Source: Symmetrospora coprosmae (lineage: Eukaryota > Basidiomycota > Cystobasidiomycetes > Symmetrosporaceae). Taken from it: a DNA stretch of 64,000 nucleotides. The translations under genes were made by a program, and so were the position numbers. Location of the stretch: NCBI GenBank assembly GCA_008802785.1, contig VUYT01000023.1, positions 62,001 to 126,000 of the forward strand. The letters are read 5' to 3'. Positions 1 to 8,758 of this stretch are shown piece after piece. Each line of letters begins with the position of its first letter. Position 1 is the stretch's first letter. The notes under the pieces were generated by a model, which was not told the origin of the DNA, ran no database searches, and saw only the letters and a program-made list of their open reading frames with translations.

Positions 1-107
1 CTATGCCGCTACAGAGCCTATGTTGGCGGACTTGGCCGCGCCTGTGATCTATCGACCTATCGCGGCCGCCTGGCATTGTACTACGTACTACGAAAGTCTT
101 GCCTTTG

Positions 108-1524
108 CTATTGCCTTCGCTTCACAGGCCCGCCTTTCATTGCCTTAACCAGGACGAAGTCCAGCTTTGGTCCTGCTGCCCACCACTTCAGCACTTTGGC
201 AAATCCGACATACTGGCGCACCTTGCTCCCATCGAGGGCATTGGCCAGCCGGACGTCTGTTCCTATGCTATTGATGTAGGTCGCGAGCCCCGCAAAGACG
301 TGCTGAGTAATGACCTCCATCTCTATGCCAGAGTAGCCGATCTCCTCCAGCTGAGCGGTGTAAGCTTGCCGAGTGATGAGATTCTCGTACGGCACTTTGG
401 CCAGCAGGCAGATTGCGCGCAGGCAGAGCTTTGACCAGGGCGAGAGTGGTTGCTCCGGCAGCATTAGCTCCGTAAGGCCGATCGTACCAGTGAAGTTCAG
501 GAGATCGTGCGCGTTCTGCAGGAATGCGCGGCGACTTTGGAAGCTGAGTCGATAGGCGTCAATTCGGAAAGCTCTTTGGCTTCCGCACGCGCTTTTTATA
601 CAAGCCGCTCACTGGTAGGCACAGTCGAGCGCGAGGATTCGATCAAATCGATCCTCTCCTTCGTTCAATCGCGAGCACGCTTCCTTTGTCCAGGCTACAG
701 CATCTCCCGAGTGTAGCTCTATAGTCGTGTCCATGGGGATGTGTTCGGACGCCGAGACGGCCTCTTCCGCTATTCGGCGGTGCGCTTCGAGCGAGGTGAC
801 GCCGACAATCCTGGAAGGGCGGAAATTGCGCGACCAGAAGGGTATCGACTCGCCGCAGCCATAGCCGGCCTCTGGGTCCGAGAGGACGCAATATCAGCGG
901 CAGGTCTAAGCTTTGTTCAAAGATCCTGATGGAGAACGAACCCAGGATTGTCTCGCCTGGCTGTAATCCGGCAAACTCGCCGAGCCGTCGTGCGAGAGCT
1001 GGAGCGTTAGAGAGGTATCAGTTGACGGAGTACATTGCGCAATCTGGTCGGGTGCAGGCACCCACCTTCACAAGCGACAGGGAAGGAGGCAGTGTCCTGA
1101 CAGGTTGGCAGCTACAGGGCTATCAGTCAGGTCAAAGGCTACAGGCCGGCCTTTACTTCTTCACGAACGTTCCACAGACCCATGTTCAACCACATTGTCT
1201 GTGGGCGCTGGGTGTTCAGAACGGCATGGTCCAGGTCGTACGCCTCGGCAGACTTGGTTGCCTGCAGGAGCGCATAGGAGATGCCGTCCATGAGGTACAG
1301 AGGAGCGGCAATGCAAGCAGCGTTATTTACCAGGCTCTACCATGCCAGTCAGGCGGATCCTTACATACCCTCCGCAAGATGAGGGGCGCAAGTGACGCGC
1401 AGACCATGGTGAGGAGCGCTGAACCGAGCCATAGCTGGGCATGACGCGGCAAGAACACGGCGAGGGAGTATGTGGCTAGAGCGACGAGGGAGTGCGATAG
1501 CAGCATATCGTATACTGACGCCAA
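108..1524 (-). CDS. Membrane-anchored SAM-dependent methyltransferase (class I)
   Basis: Six exons (1524-1369, 1336-1169, 1096-1066, 998-942, 871-613, 543-108) add up to 369 codons, so about 368 aa. The N-terminus is strongly hydrophobic (residues about 5-50, probably two membrane segments). It is followed by a TQRPQTMWLNMGLW block and then SAM-binding motif I, ETILEAGYGCGE, split across an intron; a second motif, FDRILALDCAYH, precedes the substrate half. This is the arrangement of fungal membrane-associated small-molecule or sterol-type methyltransferases. The methyl acceptor cannot be told from sequence. The first intron (1337-1368) is only 32 nt and one exon is 31 nt. The start at 1524 is the first ATG before the hydrophobic segment. 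The gene is divergent from the SYLF gene at 1837. Family assignment is firm; substrate is unknown. Confidence 0.82.
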
Positions 1525-1836
1525 AGCTGCTCTGCACGTGGCAGCGGGGATGACCTCAAGCGGTCGGGCAGAAACGCGCGTCCAGCCAGGCAGGCAGGCA
1601 GGATGCGGCAGTCGCTGTGTTCGAGGATGCGATGCGACCCAGCTGCAGTGTTTCAGTCTGGTCCAGTCTTGCTAGTTCGAGGTGAATGCAGTTTGCTCAA
1701 ACGTCGAGGTCGAAGGGGATGCGCGTGACAAGGGCAGCGGGAAGGCCGACTCTCTCCCAATTGACTACCAATCCAACGTACTGTGCACGTAAGCTACTGC
1801 TAGACACCTTCACACACATACACACGGCATTCCGCC
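1525..1836. promoter_or_regulatory. Divergent intergenic region between the methyltransferase and the SYLF gene
   Basis: The 312 bp between two divergent start codons must hold both promoters. I see no clear TATA box. A CAGGCAGG repeat lies near 1590-1600 and a CA-rich stretch (cacacacata) lies just before the + strand ATG. Confidence 0.5.
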
Positions 1837-3274
1837 ATGTCGTTCATGCGCAAGTTCCAGGACGTCGTCTCAAAGGCGCAGGAGCAGGCGTCGGTGCAGG
1901 GAGGGAACCTGTCGAGACAGATGGGGACGGGCAGCCAGCAGCTCACGAGCAATTTCACGCTCGAGAAGGAGTGAGTGCCATGGTCGTCGCCATTTCGGAT
2001 GCGGATGCAGTGCTATGGCTGCTGTGCTCACTGTTGCTGTTGCTGACGGACCCGCTCCACCCGCAGATGCCAGCGGGCTGCCGCGACGCTCGAGAGTGAG
2101 ACCCGACCCCAGCATGAAACGAATGGGCCATCTACGCTGGACACTGACTGACAGGCGACCTCGGTCATTGCTGCTCACTCTCACATCCTCCACCAGGCTT
2201 CGCAGCGAACCCACAGCACCCACAGTCTGCCCTCAATGTGCGCTGAGCCGCGAGCTTAGACACCTACGTCATACTCATAGCATCTCGAGACATGTGGCTA
2301 ACCCTTGACGCTCCCGCACCTGCCTGACCATACGACACTGCTTTCCACAATCCTACCCTCATCGCAGGCCATTCCGCGCGAAGTCCTCCGTCGCGCCAAA
2401 GGCCTCGCCATCTTTACCGTCATCAAGGCCGGTTTCGTGTGGTCAGCCCGCGTGGGCAGCGGCGTCGTCATTGCGCGCCTGACGGACGGGAGCTGGTCCG
2501 CTCCCTCGTGCATCGGTACCGGCGGTGTCGGCTTTGGCCTGCAGATTGGTGCAGACCTGTCCGAGTTTGTCATTGTGCTCAACAGCGAGGAGGCCGTCAA
2601 GGCATTCAGCCAGTGGGTCCTCCCGTTATCCCGAAGCATTCAAGTTTCTTTCGTCCAGGCAACTGAACAGACCCGTGATTCAACAGAGGCGGCAATCTGA
2701 CGATTGGCGGCAACCTCTCCGCGTCTGCTGGCCCCATCGGTACCGGCGCAGCAGTCAACTCGGCCATCCAGCACCCTAGCCCCATGTTCAGTGCGTCCGC
2801 TAGGCTCATTTATGACACTCGTTGAATGCTCAACTAATGGACTGGATATGCACGCGGACTCAGCCTACTCCAAGTCGAAGGGACTGTACGCGGGCGTGTC
2901 TCTCGAAGGGACAGGACTGGTCGAGCGCGTCGAGACAAATGCGGCATTCTACGGCACGAGAATCCCTGCGGCCGACCTCCTCTCGTGAGTCTGCCGGGCC
3001 TGGTTGCCATTGGCAGCGATACTGACTGTCCAGTGCTGTGCGTCTCCTGCGAACAGAGGCAAGGTACCTCCACCAGAGGCCGCCAGGTGAGCTTGCGTTT
3101 GGCTCGACATTCGTCTCCGGAGAGCGCTGATGATTTTCCCCTTGCAGCGCTCTATACGACATCATTGAGGGTGCCGAGGGCATGGACGAGAGCAGCGTGC
3201 CGCAGCAGAGCTATGTCCCGCCTCCGGCAGACAAGTCGGCGCTGTTTGATGCGGGCCAGCCGCAGCAGCACTAG
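1837..3274 (+). CDS. SYLF (Ysc84/SH3YL1-type) lipid- and actin-binding protein
   Basis: A spliced protein of about 276 aa. The SYLF domain (old name DUF500) fills most of it: AIPREVLRRAKGLAIFTVIK at residue about 69, WSARVGSGVVIARL, then GGNLTIGGNLSASAGPIG and YSKSKGLYAGVSLEG. These match yeast Ysc84/Lsb3 and animal SH3YL1, which bind phosphoinositides and F-actin at endocytic sites. Unlike Ysc84 there is no SH3 domain; the C-terminus is a short tail rich in P, Q and acidic residues. Exons begin 1837-1970, 2067-2095 (29 nt), 2197-2237 and 2368-2612, followed by four more. The start at 1837 puts a charged helix ahead of the domain. Family is very sure; a role in endocytosis is inferred from the family. 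Confidence 0.9.
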
Positions 3275-3853
3275 GTGTGGGTATGGATGCGTGGTTGATC
3301 TACCTACGGCATATGTAACGAAGGTACAGAACTGTCCCTCATCTGTTGTGGCACTACTGAACGCGCGCGGTTCCGAAACACGATGCCATTCCATCTCACC
3401 GTCCCCGCTGGGAGCCGAGCAGCAAGCAGCCGGATTCAAGCTACGCCTAATTGCGTGTGTCGTCCTCATTTGACGGTGAGAGAGCGTGCAGACTCCAGAG
3501 CCTTCACCTGATGACAGCAGCCCTGGGACAGGGACAGACTCGCGTGCCAGTCCAATCCGCCACCGAGTACGAGTACTCTGGCTTGCCTCGGATCTGATCC
3601 GAGGATCGACGGGCGACCCTTGCCGATCCCCGATGTCCCTGTCCCTGTCGACGTCGATGCGATTGCACTTCGATGACGCGACGCGGCAGGCGATGACATC
3701 GAGTACAGTGTACAATAGCCTAGATAGGCAATCACGTGTGGATAGGGGCGAGGAGGCGTGTTGACTTTGCCCGCTTCCCTGCTGCTTTCGCTTCTTTCGT
3801 CTGCTCCATACGCATCCACCTACTTACAATCACAAAGAACACATCAAACAGAC
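3275..3853. other. Intergenic, no gene seen
   Basis: Open frames here are short and lack domain signatures. The stretch covers the 3' end of the SYLF gene and the promoter of the next gene. Pyrimidine-rich sequence (cttcccgcttccctgc-like) lies at about 3765-3800, just before the small-protein ATG. Confidence 0.5.
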
Positions 3854-4289
3854 ATGTCTGACTTCGCACGTAAGCTACTCCACACTTCAAAGCGTAGTTC
3901 TGCTTGCACTTGCTTACCTGCTTCTCCCTGCCAGCCACCGAGACCAACTGTGAGGCTAGACGCATGGTCGCCTAGGCCCTCAAGTACGAGTATTGACAAT
4001 CTCATCTGCAGTGCCTTCCGGCGTTGACAACGTGAAGGAGGATTCGAGCATCGACGAGCAGAAGATCCAGGGCGCCGACCTCGACGTGTCCAAGGACAAC
4101 ATCATCGACAACGACTCTGGAGAGCGCGCCGCAAAGAAGGACATCAACTACGCCGAGGCCGACCAGGTGCGGAGCAATTCGCTCGCTAACATGTCCTGCG
4201 CAACGCAAGCTGACACTCACTCGCTGCTTCGCGCCTTCCAGAAAGCCGACGAGGCCGTCGAGAGCACTGCCGGCATCTCCACCCAGTAA
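3854..4289 (+). CDS. Small acidic, probably disordered protein (77 aa), unassigned
   Basis: Four exons, 3854-3869, 3935-3949, 4012-4166 and 4242-4289, sum to 78 codons with all splice phases agreeing. The protein opens MSDFAPTETNLPSGVDNVKE and ends ESTAGISTQ. It is rich in D, E, K and N, with no Cys, Trp, signal peptide or hydrophobic segment, so it is probably disordered and soluble. The second exon is only 15 nt. I do not recognise a family; the composition resembles small hydrophilin or stress-type proteins, but that is only a resemblance. The consistent splicing of two tiny exons into one frame is the main reason to call it real. Confidence 0.68.
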
Positions 4290-5099
4290 ACGCGTCGCAC
4301 CCTTGTAGCCATAGTAGTCTGAAGCGGAGCAAACATCGAAAGCTTGGCACTGTCTGATACGCTTACCCACTAACGTGCTCGGAACGGTGCCTGCTTAGAG
4401 CTGACGGTTTGCTGCTCGCCAATCGTCCGATTGTATCCGCCCTCGCATCTCACGCTCCTCTGGACCTTCGAGGCATATCGTCCGGCCTCAACATTTCCGA
4501 CGACGGGCACTACATCCGTCACTGACCTCAGCTGTCCGACAATCTGCTTCGCAGCATGTCCAATGTCGAGGCACGCTGGGTGTCGCCTCCGCAGCCGACC
4601 CGCTGAAGTCCGTACGCTATTGCCAGTGCCGGGGCCCAGTGTGATCAGATACGGCACACGGAAGACAATGGGTAGATGCCCGCATTCGCGCGTAAAGGTC
4701 AATCCTCATGCCGTCCTAGAATGGGGACCCGCAAGCTCAGTCTCAGCAACCCCATACCTGCCATAAGCCGGCTTTGAGTGCTTCTCCGACATTGCTGAGG
4801 GCTGCAAGGAAGCGAGTACGTGAGGCTGTAGCGTGTCAGGAAGAGGCCCCTGCAGGTGCACCGGCAGGTCAATGTGGTCCGTGAAGGCCTTATTCAACCC
4901 TCCAGCATCTGCTGGCTTGCGGCGTTGCTTGGCCCAGCTGGCAGATCAACCACGTCCAGGGGCATTTCGGAAGCGTATTCCTGCGATCCATGTGCTGTAC
5001 AATACTTCCACAAGTGGAACTCCTTCTGAGGTGAGGTGAGGTGAGGTGAGGAACCCCGTGCCATGCCACGCCCCGTCTCCTTTGTTCCTACAGCTCCCC
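4290..5099. other. Unassigned stretch, possible unresolved gene
   Basis: These 810 bp lie between the small acidic gene and the bL21m stop. On the minus strand an open frame of about 110 aa (4702-4370) and another of 63 aa (4897-4706) are separated by a possible GT...CTAG intron, but the frames do not join cleanly and I recognise no family. On the plus strand a 111-aa frame (4431-4766) overlaps them. I cannot choose between a short unknown gene and noncoding sequence. Confidence 0.3.
5028..5051. repeat. GAGGT tandem repeat
   Basis: Nearly five copies of the 5-mer gaggt lie about 50 bp past the bL21m stop codon, in what should be its 3' untranslated region. Confidence 0.8.
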
Positions 5100-5981
5100 T
5101 CATTGCTCCCCAATAATAATATCGCCTATACGCAAGCGCGTGTACTTGCTCTTGTTCCTTATCGTCTTTGTGTACCTCTTTCTGCGCTTGAACTTGACCG
5201 TCTCCTCCATCTGGCCCTTTGTGTGCTCGACGACGGTCGCTCTGCAGCTGACGAGGCCGACCGCCTTCTCGGACGTCTCTCCATCGTTCGCGGGGGGCAG
5301 TGTCGCAGCCGCCAGAGTCTGCCCTTCGCTCGCGCGCAGGGTGTAGTCGCGCGAGCCGAGCTCGTGGATCTTGTCGAACGCAATGACATCCCCGACGGCC
5401 ACGCCCTTCAGCCGGGGCACGGTGAGGACGTCCCGCGGTGTGAGGAGGTAGCGTGACTTGAAGAGGGAGGCGATGATGTAGTGCGAGGGCTGTGAGCGGA
5501 GGAGGGCGAGGGCGCTGTGCGTGTCGACGGAGGTGGGCAGGGATGGGAAGCGTGGTGGTGCTCCCAGCGTGGAAGACGAGGGTAAAGATTGTGCGGTATC
5601 GGACGAGGACGACAGAGGCTGCTTCTGCAGAGTGTGCGATGGCGAGTGAAGCTCGATGGAGGGTGTAGGGCGGTTACTGGCCTCGCTGCTGCTGCTGGCG
5701 CTCTCAGGTGTGCACGTCGTCGTGCTGAATGCCCGGCGCACAGGAACAGCAATGTCAATGGGCGTCCAGGAGGTCAAGCAGATGCACGGTGCGGCTGAGA
5801 GCAGCAGAACAAGAACACGGATGCCAAGCGGAGCAGCGTCAGCCTCTGCTGTCAATTGCCATCTCCAAGACTGTCGGATGCCTTTCTCTCGCGCGCCGAA
5901 AAGTCGCAGCGAGTCCTGGGTCCGGCCTGGCCTCACCTCGCTCAAGAGCGGGCCGCCTTGACGTCGATGTCGAGGGGACAA
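5100..5981 (-). CDS. Mitochondrial large ribosomal subunit protein bL21m
   Basis: A single open frame of 293 codons. The C-terminal 130 residues carry the bL21 pattern: YIIASLFKSRYLLTPRDVL, PRLKGVAVGDVIAF, LGSRDYTLRA, CRATVVEHTKGQ, then a basic KFKRRKRYTKTIRNK run. bL21m (yeast MRPL49) is a structural protein of the mitochondrial ribosome. The N-terminus holds a hydrophobic arginine-bearing stretch ending VPVRRAFSTTT, which looks like a mitochondrial targeting sequence with its cleavage site, followed by a Ser/Pro-rich linker. The true start is uncertain: the ATG at 5981 leaves an unusually long leader before the targeting helix, and a later start or a small 5' intron is possible. Identity is firm. 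Confidence 0.85.
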   Translation of the reverse strand: MSPRHRRQGGPLLSEVRPGRTQDSLRLFGAREKGIRQSWRWQLTAEADAAPLGIRVLVLLLSAAPCICLTSWTPIDIAVPVRRAFSTTTCTPESASSSSEASNRPTPSIELHSPSHTLQKQPLSSSSDTAQSLPSSSTLGAPPRFPSLPTSVDTHSALALLRSQPSHYIIASLFKSRYLLTPRDVLTVPRLKGVAVGDVIAFDKIHELGSRDYTLRASEGQTLAAATLPPANDGETSEKAVGLVSCRATVVEHTKGQMEETVKFKRRKRYTKTIRNKSKYTRLRIGDIIIGEQ

Positions 5982-6148
5982 CCGACGCAGATGTGCTCTG
6001 CTGGAGAATCCGTCTCAAGGCTGTTCTCTGCATGTTGTGTGTAACTATCGTGGAGATTGGGAAGAAGGAGGGAGACCACCGGGGGGCTGGACTGCTCTTC
6101 TCTTCTTGACAGAGCTCCAACAGGACAGGATAGACAGCGACCAAGTGG

Positions 6149-7238
6149 ATGTGCGATGCATGGATGGACGCGGCCAATGAGAGCATACAGTCGTGCTTGG
6201 AGACGCTCGACGTGCTCTCGTCGCTCTTCTGCCTCGAAGGGGAGCTCACCCTTGACGACGAGACGGTCGACGAGGTGCATCGGCTGAGGAATGCTCTGGA
6301 CAGCAACCGCGGTAGCGACAGCGTTTCCTTCGAAGCACTGCGCTTCACCATACGGGTCTCTGCGTCCGACGGCGACGGCAATGGCCTCTACAAGGATGCC
6401 TGCATTGCCCTCCGCGTCCTCCTGCGACGGGCCGCGCCGGTAGACATCACCCTCGGACAACCAGCGTGGATGGCCCGAAAGCACTTTCAGCAGCTATCGG
6501 AGCAGCTTGATGGTATCGTAAAGGCTGGCGCAGGCCCGGACTCTGCCCCGGACGCTACTGCGACTGTCCTCGAAGCTGTCGAATTCGTCCGCGAGCACGG
6601 CACCACAGCCTATGCAGACGCCTCTCACAGCCGCAACGCACAGGAAGAGGCGTCTCCTGCCATGCTTGACAGCGACACCTACAGCAATCCGACCGGCTCG
6701 CTCGTGTGCGTCCCCCTTGCGCTGACTGACTGATTGGCAAGGAGCGTGAAACCCTGACGCTCTGCCCTGCTCTGCCCTCCGTCTCCATCGCCTTTGCGCA
6801 CTCCACTGCAGCCGGATTTGGATGCATCTCCCCTCGCTCTCGTCCAAGGACAAGCGGCGCGACCTCGTCACGCACGCGTCCTCGTACGGCATCACGGGGA
6901 TCGTCTCTTCGGGCAAGCCGGGCCTGCTCATTCTCGAAGCTGCGAGCGTGGGCCGCGTAGAGGCGTACATGTCGTACATCAAGACGCGCTCATGGGCCGA
7001 CATCCCTTCAGGGCACAAGAAGGTCAGCGAGAAGCTGCGCGAGGAAGGGCTGCGCGACCCGGAGGACCGCGTCTTTCCAGACATGCAGGAGATCACCGAG
7101 ATTGTCAATGTCGACGGTATGAAGGGAGTCCGAGGGAACCGTGGGGATCTCGGACTGCTCCGCGCCTGGCTGGAGCAGCGCGGGCTGGGCGGAGACAGGC
7201 TGGGCAAGATACTCGGGACAAGCCTCAGCGCTCCGTGA
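6149..7238 (+). CDS. RWD domain protein 2 (RWDD2)-like
   Basis: Two exons, 6149-6705 and 6812-7238, give 327 aa. The N-terminal half has an RWD-like layout, with LSSLFCLEGELTLDDETVDE and FTIRVSASDG leading into an HFQQLSEQLDGIV helix. The C-terminal half is the DUF1115 module of RWDD2A/B: RIWMHLPSLSSKDKRRDLV, YGITGIVSSGKPGLLILEA and SYIKTRSWADIPSG. RWD domains are ubiquitin-conjugating-enzyme-like folds used in protein contacts; the cellular role of RWDD2 is not established. The ATG at 6149 lies close to the divergent bL21m start (167 bp), so the two probably share a promoter. Confidence 0.85.
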
Positions 7239-7709
7239 GTGCAGTGCGGCAGACGGTGCATCGCATCGTTTGGGCAGCTTCAATCGGGACACCATCCTGG
7301 CGACTGTGGCGTTGGAGCGATACCCCGTCTCGTCCGTTCCTTCCGGCGCAGGAACTCCGCTCCGCCTCTCCCCGATGGCCGAGACATCCGCTCCGCCCGC
7401 ACTTTGGCAACGCGGACCCCCGCCCCACGCTTAGCAACAACAACAAGCGGAGGCGTCCTGAGCGTCGGCGGGCCTATAAAAGGGCCGCAGAGTGCGCGAA
7501 TCGCATCTCTGCTCTGCTCCATCTCGATTGCGGCTATCTCGAGAGGGTCCACTTGGTCCACTTCTTGGGACAAGGTCGAATCACCCAACGTTGCGCACTA
7601 GTCAGTGTCGCCCCTCGCTCATGTCGACGCTGCCGGACATACCTGGCTGACACCCTTACGACGGCGCTGCGCTCTTTGCTGCAGAGCAGTAGACAGATCT
7701 TCAGCCGAG
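7239..7709. other. Intergenic region holding the promoter of the 7710 gene
   Basis: I see no gene in these 471 bp. They cover the RWDD2-like 3' end and a promoter with a strong TATA box at 7475. Open frames crossing it read through the TATA box and lack any protein signature. Confidence 0.55.
7475..7482 (+). promoter_or_regulatory. TATA box (TATAAAAG)
   Basis: A consensus TATAAAAG stands alone in GC-rich sequence, 228 bp before the ATG at 7710 and in the right orientation. Few genes in this window have so clean a TATA box, which suggests regulated rather than constitutive transcription of the downstream gene. Confidence 0.6.
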
Positions 7710-8402
7710 ATGGCCGACATCGAAAGTCTCGTCTTCGGGATCCGCTCCCTGCATGTTGACACACCGAGCGAGAGCAACGACAGCAGCAACGGCGACGACG
7801 ATGATACTGGCTCAGACGTGGGGACCGTCCTCGGCACCACCATCTCCTCCTCGGACGCAGCAGCCACCGTGTCGTCCTTCATGGCCTCTTCGGGCATCTT
7901 CTCGCTCAGCACGACTGCGAGCCTGCACGAGCAGAAGCTGGCGCTGTGGCAGAGCCTGCTCGTCGGCTTCCGCCTGTGTGCGCCGACGGATGCCTCTGCC
8001 GTATCGGACAGCTTCTGGGCAGGCAGGCCGAAGCACTACCCAAAGATCCCGCCGGCCTTGCCGACCTCGACGACGGGGTGCGTTGCGCTGCTCAAGGGAT
8101 ACGTGCACGTCAACATCAAGGACATGAAGGAAAAGGGCACAGATGCACAAGTGCACGCGAGGTGGGTGTGTGCCGTGCAGGGCCGGGCTGCGTCACGAGA
8201 AGCAGAAGCGAGCCTCGTCATCGTGTGGTCCTGCGCGCGTGGCTGACGCGGTCGACCGGCTACTGTTCCTCCCAGCTCCAAAGCCCTCGTCCGCTACACA
8301 TTTAAGCATGACCGATACTTTCCCCTCAAGAAGGCCAAGCGCGAGCTGCTTCAGCCGCTGCTTCGCTCCGTCCTTCACCAGGGCCACGGCGTACGCGCAT
8401 AG
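7710..8402 (+). CDS. Unassigned 192-aa protein
   Basis: Two exons, 7710-8161 and 8276-8402, sum to 193 codons with matching phase. Residues 1-60 are acidic and Ser/Thr-rich (a DSSNGDDDDTGSD run), then comes a more ordered part (LHEQKLALWQSLLVGFRLC, SFWAGRPKHYPKIPPAL, GYVHVNIKDMKEK). The second exon gives a basic C-terminus (LVRYTFKHDRYFPLKKAKRE). There is no signal peptide or membrane segment. I do not recognise the family. The conserved-looking C-terminal block and the upstream TATA box support a real gene; I infer no function. Confidence 0.65.
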
Positions 8403-8758
8403 TCGGCGCCTGTCATGCCCCTGACGCACGCACGGCCATCGAGATATCGACATAAAATCGCGGGCTATCCATAGCTCTTGTCAGACCAGCCCCTGCCATT
8501 CGGAGAGCCGTCGTCACAGCCCCTTTCCCTGTTATCGCGATCTGCCATGCCGCACCCATGCAAGCAAGCTACACATGTTGACCGCGTCTTTTCGCGAAAG
8601 AGTACGGGCGTCCCTTCTGCTTCTGCATGCACGATAAGTTACCTTCCGCCTGTCTCAGTGCTCGCCTAGTAGGGGATTAGGCGTGTCGCCGTCATCGTCA
8701 GTGATGGGCTCGGTTATGGCCTCTCTGCCCCGCTCCTACTGCTTAGCCCATCCGAGTT
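8403..8758. other. Intergenic, no gene seen
   Basis: The 356 bp between the 7710 gene and ATG9 contain only a 63-aa frame without signature. This is probably the 3' end of one gene and the ATG9 promoter. Confidence 0.5.

Noticed and set aside
5839-6381. A 180-aa minus-strand frame opposite the RWDD2-like first exon, as an upstream exon of bL21m.
   Set aside because: It is antisense to conserved RWDD2-like coding sequence and adds nothing resembling a targeting peptide.
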